A stretch of DNA of 64,000 bases from positions 67,947,660 to 68,011,659 of the forward strand of contig NC_092793.1 in assembly GCF_918797505.1 (NCBI RefSeq), in the 5' to 3' direction. Source of the stretch: Bemisia tabaci. Taxonomy: Eukaryota > Arthropoda > Insecta > Hemiptera > Aleyrodidae. How positions within the stretch are numbered: position 1 is the first letter of the stretch; the number at the start of each line of letters is the position of its first letter. The position numbers and the translations under genes were made by a program. Of this stretch, positions 10,363 through 20,606 are shown piece by piece. The notes beneath the pieces are model-generated. The model was not told where the DNA came from and did no database searches. It worked only from the letters and a program-made list of their open reading frames with translations.

Positions 10363-12132
10363 ATGAGTTCTGATACGGGCTTTCAGATAATGAGAAGCAA
10401 TAAAGGCAAACCAATGATACTAGTCGAAGGCTATAAATTCCGACAATTTCGCGTTAAAAAAAAAAATATACATTGGCGGTGTTCGAAAAAAGAGTGCCGG
10501 GCTACGATCAAAACAGATGTACCGATGACTACTTTGCTTGAAACGACCAACAAGGAACACAGACCGCAACATGCTCCACCAAGTGATAAAGAAATCGAGC
10601 TGCAGCTTATAAGAACCAGTCTGAAGAGAAAAGCAACCGAAAATCTAAATGAACCACCATTGAAATTGATACGCCATGAGGTTGAGAATTCAAAAAAGGT
10701 AACATTTTCTGACCTACCGTCCCTTTCACAGTCCAGTTATCGCGCTAGAAAAAAATTGAAGAAACCCGTACCAAAGAACATTGATGGGGCTTTGGACGGG
10801 ATGGCCAGTACGGTAACCTCTTCCGATGAAAAGATTATTAGAGTTGATAAAAAACATCAGATTGTCGCCGTAACATGTAAAGAAAACCTGCAATTTTTGG
10901 TCGACTTCGATGATGTTATTTTGGGAGACGGAACATTCACTTATGCTCCCAAGCATTTCAAACAAACTTATACAATCCACGTGTTCCATCGTGGCTTTTA
11001 TTTGCATGTTGCCACGTTCTTCCTCCCCTCAAAAGCGGCAGAAACTTACTCAGCTATGTGGGATTTATTGAAACAAATGTGTGTTAAACACACTGGTAAA
11101 GAATTGAACGTTAAACTTCTCCTACTTGACTTCGAATCCTCCGCTCACAAAGCCGCTAAAGTAGCTTTCCCTAATGCAACGATTAGGGGCTGCAGATTTC
11201 ATCTGGGGCAAAGCTGGTGGCGGCGGATACAGAAATATCCAGTGCTACGATATGCATTCACTCGGTCAGAAAAAAAAGGAGAGCAGTTAGAGATTCAATC
11301 ATGGTTACAGCTATTCTTCTCTTTGTCTTATCTGCCCGCCAATGATGTCCCTGCTGCATTTGAGCAGTTGGCCAGTGCTACTCCTCATGTAAGTGGCGCC
11401 TCTGCATTTGTTGCTTACATTCGAAAAAATTACATAAACTCGAAGATGTTCCCCCCTCATCTGTGGGCCAGCCCTCTTACACAAGATTCTTGCACAACGA
11501 CTAATGGGGTTGAGGGCTTCAATAGTAAACTTCAAGGCGAGTTTTATTACCACCATCCAAGTGTGTACGAAGCAACTGACCAAGTTTTTAAGGCCCAGAC
11601 TATTGTTTCTTTAAAAATAAAATCCGTACGGAATGGCGAGTTGTTCAATAAACGCAAGGCTCAACAAACGAAAGATGATGAAGTTATTGTGCTGACCAGT
11701 GCTTTTCAAAGTAAAGACCTCGATATAATGGAGTTCCTTGAAATGATCCGTGATGTGAAATATGCGAAGCAAGATGCATCAGACTCAAAAAATGACTCGG
11801 GAGCTGAAAATGACTCCTTCAATGAAGACGATCTGGACGAAGAAATTTCCTTTCATGAACCACCCACCAGCCATCCTGAGAATACTATTGGCTCCAGTTC
11901 AGACTCCTTCAATGAAGACGATCTGGACGAAGAAATTTCCTTTCATGAACCACCCACCAGCCATCCTGAGAATACTATTGGCTCCAGTTCAGACTCCTTC
12001 AATGAAGACGATCTGGACGAAGAAATTTCCTTTCATGAACCACCCACCAGCCATCCTGAGAATACTATTGGCTCCAGTTCAGACGACTCTGACGATGGCA
12101 TTTTCTTCCGGCGAGAGTATTTCCTTTCATGA
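10363..12132 (+). CDS. MULE transposase with N-terminal FLYWCH-type zinc finger
   Basis: The enzyme is expected to cut and rejoin the ends of its own element in the nucleus. The frame is open from 10276, but I prefer the ATG at 10363 (589 aa): the upstream part is low quality and ...TATTTCAG before it may be a splice acceptor. Numbering from the 10276 ATG, residues 50-99 form a FLYWCH-like finger (W67, C69, C74, H95 and H99). Residues 216-221 (LGDGTF, D218) and 282-287 (LLLDFE, D285), with E413 in TTNGVEGFN, fit the catalytic DDE triad. C306 and H309 in GCRFHLGQSWW match the MULE CxxH motif. An acidic serine-rich tail follows, with a 30-residue unit (SFNEDDLDEEISFHEPPTSH...) repeated three times. 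No internal stop is present. The last residues are altered by an out-of-frame duplication, described separately. Confidence 0.92.
   Translation: MSSDTGFQIMRSNKGKPMILVEGYKFRQFRVKKKNIHWRCSKKECRATIKTDVPMTTLLETTNKEHRPQHAPPSDKEIELQLIRTSLKRKATENLNEPPLKLIRHEVENSKKVTFSDLPSLSQSSYRARKKLKKPVPKNIDGALDGMASTVTSSDEKIIRVDKKHQIVAVTCKENLQFLVDFDDVILGDGTFTYAPKHFKQTYTIHVFHRGFYLHVATFFLPSKAAETYSAMWDLLKQMCVKHTGKELNVKLLLLDFESSAHKAAKVAFPNATIRGCRFHLGQSWWRRIQKYPVLRYAFTRSEKKGEQLEIQSWLQLFFSLSYLPANDVPAAFEQLASATPHVSGASAFVAYIRKNYINSKMFPPHLWASPLTQDSCTTTNGVEGFNSKLQGEFYYHHPSVYEATDQVFKAQTIVSLKIKSVRNGELFNKRKAQQTKDDEVIVLTSAFQSKDLDIMEFLEMIRDVKYAKQDASDSKNDSGAENDSFNEDDLDEEISFHEPPTSHPENTIGSSSDSFNEDDLDEEISFHEPPTSHPENTIGSSSDSFNEDDLDEEISFHEPPTSHPENTIGSSSDDSDDGIFFRREYFLS
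11812..12081 (+). repeat. Three in-frame 90-bp tandem repeats in the transposase tail
   Basis: Units start at 11812, 11902 and 11992 with GACTCCTTCAATGAAGACGA and look identical by eye. Each encodes 30 residues, so the frame is preserved. The near-zero divergence implies very recent expansion. Confidence 0.95.
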
Positions 12133-12214
12133 ACCACCCACCAGCCATCCTGAGAATACTATTGGCTCCAGTTCAGACGACTCTGACGATGGCATTTTCT
12201 TCCGGCGAAAGTAA
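12115..12214 (+). repeat. Fourth, out-of-frame partial copy covering the ancestral stop
   Basis: TTTCCTTTCATGAACCACCC from 12025 onward recurs 94 bp later (12119 onward). Because 94 is not a multiple of three, the copy is read in another frame and the transposase stops at the TGA inside CATGAACC (12130-12132). The second copy of the original C-terminus (DDSDDGIFFRRK then TAA, ending 12214) is disconnected from the main frame. Confidence 0.88.
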
Positions 12215-12401
12215 AACCAAAAATCTGTAAGTATAGCCAATACTATTTATTCAATTAATTTAACTATTTTTTACATAATTCATGTGGAAATAAGCACCTC
12301 ACACACACTCTCAAACTCACTCACTTCTGTTTCATCACTCGTTTACTCGCCCCCTCTGTTCGGTTTTAAACAATGCGTGCGTATAAATATGCTCCGTATA
12401 A

Positions 12402-12522
12402 TGCAGCGTTGCCACATAGTGCAGTGTGCGCAAACGTTATCGGTAAAACTGTGCGCAAATGAAAATTCGGAATTTTGTGCGCAAACGTTATCGGTACGAA
12501 AAGTGTGCGCAAACGTCGTGCA
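12402..12522 (-). repeat. MULE right terminal inverted repeat
   Basis: Reverse complement of 9902-10022 with three differences. It carries the same iterated GCGCAAACGTTATCGGTA motifs. Confidence 0.9.
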
Positions 12523-12533
12523 CCGGTTAAAAG

Positions 12534-15235
12534 TTAGTTGAAACCAAATCGGCAGACCTTCGCAGCTCGTGAGAACATATACCACCTCGTGAACCACTAT
12601 TCCATCTTTAGTGCCTTTCAGATACTAATCGTGGAGACAACATATTTGCGTCTATCAATGTTGCACCGAAAGTAACTGCAAAAGTTTCATCAAATAGGGT
12701 CTGATCAATAATGAAGTAAGTGTCAAATTGAAGCGCTCGGATCAAAAACGAACAAACTTTGAAACTTTTAAAGATTGGTTCCGTTGCAGGAATATATTTT
12801 TTGGGGCTAAGACGTATCTGTTATATTTTACTCAAAAAATTTGTTTAACCCCCTTCCCGCTTCCTCCTGAGATTAGAATTGACGGGCCGCTGTTGGTTCA
12901 AAAACCACATATCTCTGGAGTTTTCAATCCCATGAATTTCCAAAGCGAAGAGAGCTAAATCTTTTCATTTTCCTTCGGAAGATTAACAACTTACCCAAAA
13001 TCAGTTTTAAATCACTAAAAACTATTTTTTTAAATCAGTTCCTCCCAATTTTTCCCAGACTCGATTCTTTTCGAACTGGACGATTCAATGGACCATTAAT
13101 CAGGGCAGAAAATTAAGGAATATAGGACATGCTCTCCTATCAAATCCATTGAGTCATTGATCTGGACTTTAAACTCTTGCTGATTTCAACTGATACATAG
13201 ATAGAATCTCTTCGTCTTTATTTACATACAACCTATCAACATTTCCTGCGGTTTTTTCTCTCAGTATGGGGGATGATCGAAAACGATGGGAGAAAGAGAG
13301 GGAGGAAACGCGAGGGTTTGAAGGAAACCGTGACAGGTGCCCCTGGAAAGTCGCAAATGTCACAAATGTGTGAGCTGGTCCCGTTGTGACATCCCATGGC
13401 CGGAGGTGATCATGAGTGACCTACCACATAGCTGTGAGTTTTTTACTGAATCGACCGATCCCAGACCGAGTCCGGTGGAATCATAAAGACGCTCGCTTGT
13501 TTCCATTGAATGAAACAATCCATCTTTATCCTATCCGGTCCTCGGAGGACCAATCACCGGCGGAGTAACGCACCGGAGGACCTTTTCTATTGAATTTTGT
13601 TTTGTCATTGTTGGGAATTTCTCGCATCCCGCTCGACGCTCGATGCATCGATTATTGGTATCTGTTTAATGATGACGCGAGATGTTTGATGAATCACTTG
13701 TCTCCCCCACAAAGGACCTCCCGCCAGCTGATTAATACCCCCCACTAAATTCCCCGGCCGGCGATCCCGTCGTGTGTTTATTTGTCAAAAGTAAATTCAC
13801 TTTCAGCAAAATACTCCAACGTTTAACTCGACTCACCCCCCTCATAATACCTGTCAAATTAATGGTTCGGGGCATAACTGGATGCTGCAAAGTCATCAGT
13901 TACCCTCTGCCTCCTTATCTGATTTTTAAGTTTTTAAACCTTCGCTCACAGTGTTTTACTGACCGGCTCACCGGGCTCCGGGCTCAGACACTCTCGTCCA
14001 TCTGATTAAGGGTTGGTTGCTTAGCCGGAATCGCTCGGGACTACGAGGGGTTAAATATTCAAACATTTCTGTTCGGTGCCCAGTTGCAATTAATTATGAA
14101 GGCTTCAAAGACAGTTTTGTGTTTTCCAGAACTCGGATGAAGTGAACTTCTGAGCTTGGTGAGAAAACGAACACTCAGCTCTGACTTATGTGAGGATCTG
14201 ACGCCAATATGAAACCATTATTTTTATTGTACCTTTTCACAGCATATTCCTTTTGAAAAATCACTAAAATATGAGAAGAGCAATGTTACTCTTCAGTCAT
14301 TAGTGACAAATATCAGGTTTCGTAATTACGTATGATACCATCCAGCATCACAAGATTTTGAGTTATGATAAAGTTACTTTTTGATAGAAATTTCCAAAGT
14401 TTTCATCGAGCTTTTTCAGTGTCAAATGTGATTATGTTTCACGATATCATACTTGACTGAAGAATCTTAAATGTTGTTCATTTTTTTTCAAGTTCAATCT
14501 GAAGAGGCAAAACTGTAGGATGTGGTGCATTTTTTCAAATTTCAAATATTTTAAAACTTGAGCAGTATAGTACGTTTAAATTATCTGTGAGTGGCCCTGA
14601 ACGACAGCAAGTGTTTTCACAAATCTTTGTTCCAAGTCTCGCGCACCTCGAATCAAAAGTCGAAGAGAGGAAGGATTGGGTATTCCGAGTCAAGTACGAA
14701 GGAGGTGGGATGAGATAAGCACCTGCATAGGAATGTTAATTTATTTTAGTTGCCTGCATTTTTAATTATGATCCGGTCAGATAGGCAGGTATTCTAAGTC
14801 GAGCCCTCTTCCAGGCTCACGGGGTGAGTGTCGACTGTCGAGGCAGGACAGACGGCTTCGAGAGGGGGAGGCAGGAATGGGGAGTTAGACAGCGCGTTTT
14901 GAGCCGCTTCAAGGCAATGAAACTCAGACTAATCAGGATAGTAAAATTAGGAGCTGTTTAAATCAGGATGAAGACAATAACGAACTGGGAAAATCGGCTG
15001 TGATTCCGAAATGTCTAGCTCGTAATTATCTAAGATGATACTTGATACACTCCGAAGAGGAGGAGAGAAAGGGCTGAAAAGTGACGCGGGGACGTCTGAC
15101 TGAAGTAGTTGTAATTAAAGAAATTTCTTAAGAAATAGGATCACTTTCCTTGGACGTGTGACGATATTGCATGATATTCATATTGAAGGGAAATCAAGCA
15201 GATGTAGCGCGTGACAGTGTACTACCGGGGGTTAT
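12534..15235. other. No gene or repeat recognised
   Basis: About 2.7 kb of mixed-composition unique sequence. Small frames on both strands show no domain, splice-flanked coding pattern or repeat structure that I can support. The 13.4-13.8 kb part is somewhat richer in GC. Confidence 0.4.
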
Positions 15236-15373
15236 AGCCTGTGTCACACTATCAAAGCTAGCCGTCAAAATATCATGGTCAGGTGTTGTGATTGGCTTAT
15301 TCGATGACTTGAACCAATCACAGCACTTGGCCTTGAAATTTTGATGGAGTATTTTCATAGTGTAACACTGGCT
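15236..15373. mobile_element. Palindromic MITE, 138 bp
   Basis: AGCCTGTGTCACACTATCAA at the left is mirrored by CATAGTGTAACACTGGCT at the right. The arms continue inward (CCGTCAAAATATCATGGTCA against TGGCCTTGAAATTTTGATGG, and GTTGTGATTGG against CCAATCACAGC), so the whole element forms one hairpin. No target duplication was found. Confidence 0.78.
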
Positions 15374-15390
15374 TTTCTCTATTTAAATAA

Positions 15391-15648
15391 ATGGATCGTA
15401 TTTGATACATCGAACAGGTGAGATCATATCGATATCGATTGGTTCAACATGTAAACATGGCCTCAAAAGTCAATTTAGAAATCCGATGGAACGGGTATTT
15501 TGTGATAGATTTTTATTTGTTTGTGTGCGATATGACCATGAAAAGTGAAATTGTTAGGAATTTTCTCAGTTTCAGCTTTCCCAACTTAAATCCTAAAATT
15601 TTCGTTTGAGCCAAACGATACATCGAACCAGTATCGAATACAATCCAT
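15391..15648. mobile_element. Possible MITE, ~258 bp, short inverted ends
   Basis: ATGGATCGTATTTGATAC at the left is mirrored by GTATCGAATACAATCCAT at the right. The interior contains ATCGAT motifs and is otherwise unpaired. No duplication was found. Confidence 0.5.
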
Positions 15649-15664
15649 TATAAATAATCGATTT

Positions 15665-16773
15665 TGGGCAAGACGTAAAAGCCTGTTACGATTATTTTAG
15701 ATGCACTATATGAGCGAAACTCAGTGTTGTCAGGTTGCCAGAATTGCCACCGTTCAGCGTTTGGCGCGAAGGATGAGCGTTTTTCGGAGCGACCACAAGA
15801 AGCCGCGTCAGAAAACTACCGAGCCGGGAAAATCGGAATGCCGGGACGTATTATTTATATATCAGGCTCGTTTTATTCCTGAAAAAGAGATTAAAATCTG
15901 AGAAATGTACGAAGAATCTTAGCGTTCATTTATTTTTTATGCTAATTAACACGTATGACGCACCGCTCCCTCAAGTGGACCGTATATCAAAACCGAGTGG
16001 ACCATTTTTATGGGCCACAGTTAAAATTCAAATCTCTGACCGAAAGACGGTCCCCTCCCCCTCCCACGGCCCCGCGCCGCTCCTTTTTTGTAACAAAAAT
16101 TAAAAATAAACGGATGAACGAATGCTCATTTCGAAGGGTGACATCAAAAAATTATAAAACCAGTTTATTTATTGTGTTCCCTCGCCGCGCCACTCGCACT
16201 GGGCCTCGGGTTCATTATGAGGGGATTTAAAGTCAACCTTCTTATGACCCCCCATTGATGAGAAATCATTGTAGAAATTAAAAAGGGGAGAAGAAGAAGA
16301 CGTAGCCACCCTCCCACACCTGAGCGAGCTCGATCGACATTCCTTCGCAAATACGATTTAAATCACGCATTATCAAACCCGAGCCCTCACCGAAACTGTC
16401 CTTTCCATCATTGCGCCCCCCTCCTCTCCCTCTGGGTATCATTTCTCCCTCCATTTTATCGTCCTCCTACTCTCGCTTTCTTTTCGGCACTATCGATTAT
16501 TTTGGATTCCATTCATTCCCCGAGTTTCGTTCTTTCATTTGGGGTCTCGCTCGCTCCATCAAGTATTTGCAGAGTTTTATTCAGGACCCTTTCTTGGCCT
16601 TCAAGTCTCAGAAATTCCCTTAAAGAAGGAGAAGAAGAATCGTACTTCATTTTGAAGGAAAAAACACGTTTTTGGGGCTAAGAATTGAATTTGTCTTGCA
16701 CTTTTCGGTGACGGATACTGACTAATCGATCAGGTTCTCTTCTAAAACCAATCCGGAATTCCTAATTTCAATC
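15665..16773. other. No gene; C/T-rich stretches
   Basis: Pyrimidine-rich sequence near 16050-16085 and 16405-16480. No coding call is supportable. Confidence 0.4.
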
Positions 16774-16781
16774 GATTGATT

Positions 16782-16945
16782 CAGTGGCGTGGCGTGCTTT
16801 GCGATCTATCGATATTTCCCCGTTTGAAGCTGCGGTAAATAATCGATTATTAAGGTGTTCGCTGCGAACACCCTGTTTATCGATAATTTTCCATAGGTTT
16901 AAATGGCCGATCAATAGATATATCGCAAAGCACGCCACGCCACTG
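16782..16945. mobile_element. hAT-type MITE (family J), 164 bp, with perfect TSD
   Basis: Starts CAGTGGCGTGGCGTGCTTTG and ends CAAAGCACGCCACGCCACTG, with a central palindrome GGTGTTCGCTGCGAACACC. GATTGATT flanks both ends (16774-16781 and 16946-16953). CAGTGGCG termini with an 8-bp duplication are characteristic of the hAT superfamily. Non-coding. Confidence 0.93.
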
Positions 16946-16953
16946 GATTGATT

Positions 16954-17751
16954 CTGATATTTCGGGATAGAGAGGTGTGGACGGATATCTACTACTATGA
17001 GAAGAAAGGGTCCTATATATTCAAATTAAAAATATTATCAAAATAGTTCCTTTGAAACAATAAACAACAGTTCCTTCTCTTCAATCTGTGGTATCACGAT
17101 GACTCAGTTTTGTGGTTCTGGTGGGAGCTGAGCTTTTGGTGTAAAAGAGGCTCATCGCATGAGAGTGACAAAACTTGTTGAATGTTGGACAGGAGAACAG
17201 GGCAGGGCTGGTTGACCATGCACTGACCCGCTCACAAACGCGGGAAAAACAGTCGCGAGGGGGAGATGGACGCGGTTGATTTTGCAGCAGCGATGTCGGA
17301 TCACTTGAAAAAAATGAGAGTCTCGGCTCTGTTTTAAAGTCTGGCCGAGTAGCCTTCCTTTGCAGAACTACGTTGCAAAGGCAGAACATTTTTGGATAAG
17401 TTGTGTAATACCAGCAGGGATCGTTTGGCTAAAAAATCGTACGAACTACAAACATTCGTAAACTTTGAATCTGACAATGAAGTGGTGATGAAGGCCCAGC
17501 TTTATCATGAAGTTAACCTCTGGCTAAAATTTTACAGGTGCGCTTACATACCATGCTTCAACGGGAGCAAACCCCGGTTCCAAAATGTCCCACCGAAATC
17601 AGAAATATACTTTGGATTGTGAAATTTATCGTTCATGTCCAATAATATTTCATTTGCTTCTACGAGACTTTCAATTTGACCAGAAGTTGTATAACTGGCC
17701 GTAATAATAAATGTAATCAACGTGACGAGTTTTCTTCCCTTTCTTTTCAAA
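16954..17751. other. No recognisable feature
   Basis: Short frames on both strands (for example about 17081-17389 reverse) have no recognisable similarity and I do not call them. Confidence 0.4.
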
Positions 17752-17759
17752 ATCATGAT

Positions 17760-17923
17760 CAGTGGCATGGCGTGAATGATCGATTATCGATATCTCGTCA
17801 TTTGAAACTATGGTAAAGAATCGATTACTGAGGTGTTCGCTGCGAACACCCTGATAATCGATCTTTTTTCATAGGTTTGAGTGGCGTATCAATCGATAAA
17901 TCGCAAAGCACGCCACGCCACTG
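17760..17923. mobile_element. hAT-type MITE (family J), 164 bp, with perfect TSD
   Basis: Starts CAGTGGCATGGCGTGAATGA and ends CAAAGCACGCCACGCCACTG. ATCATGAT flanks both ends (17752-17759 and 17924-17931). Same length and centre as the copy 1 kb upstream. Confidence 0.93.
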
Positions 17924-18009
17924 ATCATGATCAATTGGTCATTCTGAAGAAAATTCATCTATCATCTGAGGCTAAACTCTTTGAAATTATGGAAAACTAG
18001 AATTCATTT

Positions 18010-18233
18010 GGACGTAGGTATTTCTATCCAACGGAACTAAACGCCATCGGGTAGAATGGGAGAGGGGGGCTTGGATTGGCGGGTGTAGCAGAACGTGATG
18101 CTCGTTCCGCCCTATACTCGCAATGCTTTTCCATGGCGCTTAGTTCCGTTTGACAGAACGCGCCATCCGGGATTCTAAAATCCTCAAAAGGAACTCAATT
18201 TGGCGCTTAGTTCCGTTTAACAAAAATACGTCC
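18010..18233. mobile_element. MITE family K, long form (224 bp)
   Basis: Begins GGACGTAGGTATTTCTATCC, ends CGTTTAACAAAAATACGTCC. The block AACGGAACTAARCGCCA occurs in inverted pairs both at the ends and internally. Flanks are ATTT (18006-18009) and GTTT, a decayed form of the ATTT duplication seen at other copies. Confidence 0.82.
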
Positions 18234-18832
18234 GTTTATCCATCTCAATATTCGACTTAAAGGTTCACTCATATCACGAGCTACCTTGTAAAATCCCAAC
18301 TTTCGACGCGCTTTCCTCAGCATCTCAAAATGTCTCAAACATATTCACTTGTGATAATTTTTTCGAATGCTCTGTAGAATGACGTCACCACACACCCCCG
18401 ATGGCGCGTAACGCGGAAGCAATTCCGGGCACCCGGCAACCCCGGGCTCCCTATGCAACCCTCCGGTTGTCGTGCTGTCGTGAAATCACTTTCCCTCTCT
18501 ACCTTTTCCGATACCCACCCTCGCCTTCCGCCAGGCCGTGCCAACCCCTTCCTCCTCCCCTCCCCGCGCCATGCGCCTGGCCCCCGAGTGGCGAACTCGC
18601 CAAACTGTCATAATTCTGAACGACCGTGGCAGCCAAATCGCGAACGGGGGCAGCTTCTCTTCAGATCCCCCTACCGCCCCAGATTCTGGGTCAAGTTTAC
18701 GCTTACCACCCACCCCCACTCTCAATCTGCGGCGCGGAACTACATCGTGATAAGACTTTGGTCGGGAAAGCTGCCCTGAGAAGTTGGGGTGGGTCGTTGC
18801 ACCTGGAGCACCTATGCTGGCGTGCGAATGAG
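18234..18832. other. GC-rich patch without gene
   Basis: 18380-18800 is markedly GC- and CpG-rich compared with its surroundings, so many overlapping open frames appear on both strands. None shows a domain. It may be an unmethylated or conserved regulatory segment, which is inference. Confidence 0.3.
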
Positions 18833-19113
18833 CAGGGTGTCTACTAAAACAGGCTGATCAAAACTTTTACAGTGCTTTTTCAGTACCTTATCAAGAAATT
18901 CAGTACCTCCTCTAACAGAAAAATTCCGTATTTTTTCAGTACCTCCATTTCACGAAATTCGAAAAACTTCACAAATTTGAAATTGCGGAAAAAAATTACG
19001 AAAAATTAAAAATCCGGTCCTCTCAGCGGAATTTCCGCACTTTTTCAGGACTTCCGGACCGCCCTTCTAAAATCAGTACTATTTCCGGAAATTCCGTGCT
19101 TGTAAACACCCTG
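18833..19113. mobile_element. Short-TIR element, 281 bp
   Basis: CAGGGTGTCTAC at the left and GTAAACACCCTG at the right form 12-bp inverted ends with one mismatch. The interior is rich in repeated CAGTACCT and CAGGACTT motifs. The right flank (ATAAGGAAAAAACGCCG) is the interior of a family A terminus, and the left flank (CTGGCGTGC) resembles its tip, so this element probably inserted into a family A copy. No clean target duplication remains. Confidence 0.6.
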
Positions 19114-19260
19114 ATAAGGAAAAAACGCCGTAAGAACATTCAGACATAGCCAGATTTCCCTCGATAAAATATATATTATTAAGGAAAGTTATGAATATTT
19201 CTCGTTGAATTTTTTTTATACTTTACATATGTACAATTGCGAATACAAATCTCTAAAAAA
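19114..19260. mobile_element. MITE family A, left portion
   Basis: TAAGGAAAAAACGCCGTAAG, then ATTTCCCTCGATAAAATAT and GGAAAGTTATGAATATTT, follow the family A left half. The right half is missing. Confidence 0.55.
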
Positions 19261-20048
19261 TGGGATGAAAAACACCTTTAAGTTCATTTCTTTTTTCATG
19301 TCTTTGCATTATTTGTTCACGACCTTAGGCAAGCAAAGCTGCCTCACCAAGAATCTATTGAATTACATCATCACGTAGTTAAAATAACTCTGGATCCACC
19401 CGTCCAATGCGAATAAAAATAGAGGTGCGAATAAAAACAAAGTGAAGTCTCATAATGCCTATCTGCGATCCACACCGTTATTTTAATCTACCTTCCAAGT
19501 TATGTGCTGGCGATTTCTTAATTCGAAATATTTTCTGCGATTGAGATTTGACGATTCTTAGGTCTTAGGTTTCAGCAAAATTACAATTATGATGCTCCGT
19601 TTTGCCTCTTCGATATCGAACGTCTGGAGAGCTAAACAATAGAGCTAGGTGCGCGCCAACTGTGAGGAATAAGTTCTGCATATTCATTGCACGGAAATGA
19701 AGACAAATTGTTTCCATCGGTTTGGTTGGCCGCCTCCTATACGGGGGCAACGCCTCAATACTGCTGGACTCCCGGGGGGGGGGGGGGGGGGGACCCTCGA
19801 AATAGGTGATCGCTCCCATGAGCGCATGCGCAAAGATCGTGTGTCTTGCAATGTTGCGAGTTTGAGGGCACGCTCATCGCTGCAATTTCCAGCGCTTTCC
19901 TCATTTCACCGATTACTGATGAAAGTTGATGAACACTATGCTGATTGCTACGTTTCAAAATCCCGTTGGGTATTAAGGGGGTTGATGGCTAAATGCGTAG
20001 GAGGTAAATGCATATTCAAAAACTTCACACTTTGAAAGTTTTTCAATA
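19261..20048. other. No gene; poly-G tract
   Basis: A G-tract of about 17 bases lies at 19776-19792 and generates glycine- or proline-rich frames on both strands that are artefacts. No other feature was recognised. Confidence 0.4.
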
Positions 20049-20096
20049 AAGTTCTCTAACATACAATCATACATAAGTTCTCTAACATACAATCAG
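20049..20096 (+). repeat. 27-bp tandem duplication
   Basis: AAGTTCTCTAACATACAATC occurs at 20049 and again 27 bp later, directly before the SINE. Confidence 0.75.
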
Positions 20097-20275
20097 GAGG
20101 TACCGGGTTCGATTCCCGGCTAGGCGACCCGAGTTTGATGGTCTCAAACAACGGTTGCCTTGGGCTGGTACATGGTAGGGACGGAGGGGGGAGGGGCTCT
20201 TACTGGAAGCGCAAGGATTACCACTTGTGTGGTATTTGAAGTAGTGAAAAAAAAAAATAAAAAAAAAATAACCAT
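20097..20275 (+). mobile_element. tRNA-derived SINE, 5'-truncated
   Basis: GGGTTCGATTCCCGGCTAGG contains a perfect RNA polymerase III B box (GGTTCGATTCC). A non-tRNA body follows, and the copy ends in an A-rich tail (AAAAAAAAAATAAAAAAAAA). The A box and 5' half of the tRNA-like region are missing. The lack of a 5' acceptor and D arm argues against a tRNA gene. Confidence 0.72.
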
Positions 20276-20394
20276 TGCAACCACCTACCTACTCAATAAT
20301 CAACTCTGTAGGTGTTTTCTCTTCCCACAGTAGGTGCGTTAATCCAGAGGACATTATTTGGTGCAACATTGAATAACGCCATTTGGACGTGTTT

Positions 20395-20602
20395 CTGTCA
20401 AACGGAACTAAGCGCCAATTTGAGTTCCTTTTTGAGGGGTTTAGAATGTCGGATAGCGCGTTCTATCAAACGGACCTAAGCGCCATGGAAAAGCATTGCG
20501 AGTATAGGACGGATTGAGCCCGACGCCCGATTCCGCCGCCAATCCAAGCCCTCGACCTTCCTCCCCCTATGGCGCTTAGTTCCGTTTGACAGAAATGCGT
20601 CC
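20395..20602. mobile_element. MITE family K, long form (208 bp), ATTT duplication
   Basis: Begins GGACGTGTTTCTGTCAAACG and ends CCGTTTGACAGAAATGCGTCC (first base trimmed). GGAACTAAGCGCCA occurs near both ends in inverted orientation, with further internal copies. ATTT flanks it on both sides (20391-20394 and 20603-20606). Confidence 0.87.
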
Positions 20603-20606
20603 ATTT

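Larger units (their letters stand above)
9899..12525 (+). mobile_element. Autonomous MULE (Mutator-like) DNA transposon, 2.6 kb
   Basis: Inverted repeats of 121 bp (9902-10022 and 12402-12522) differ at only three positions by my hand alignment. They begin TGCACGAC and run inward to GGCAACGCTGCA. GTTAAAAG flanks the element on both sides (9891-9898 and 12526-12533), an 8-bp target duplication; three extra bases between it and the repeat on each side belong to the element. The only sizeable gene inside is the FLYWCH/MULE transposase on the plus strand. Near-identical ends, an intact duplication and an open reading frame point to a recent, possibly active, insertion. The short frame starting at 9912 lies mostly in the terminal repeat and is not a gene. 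Confidence 0.93.

Noticed and set aside
10726..11583. Reverse frames opposite the MULE transposase
   Set aside because: Shadows of a well-supported coding strand.
20097..20125. tRNA gene
   Set aside because: Only the T-arm/B-box half is present and the sequence continues into a SINE body with an A-rich tail.
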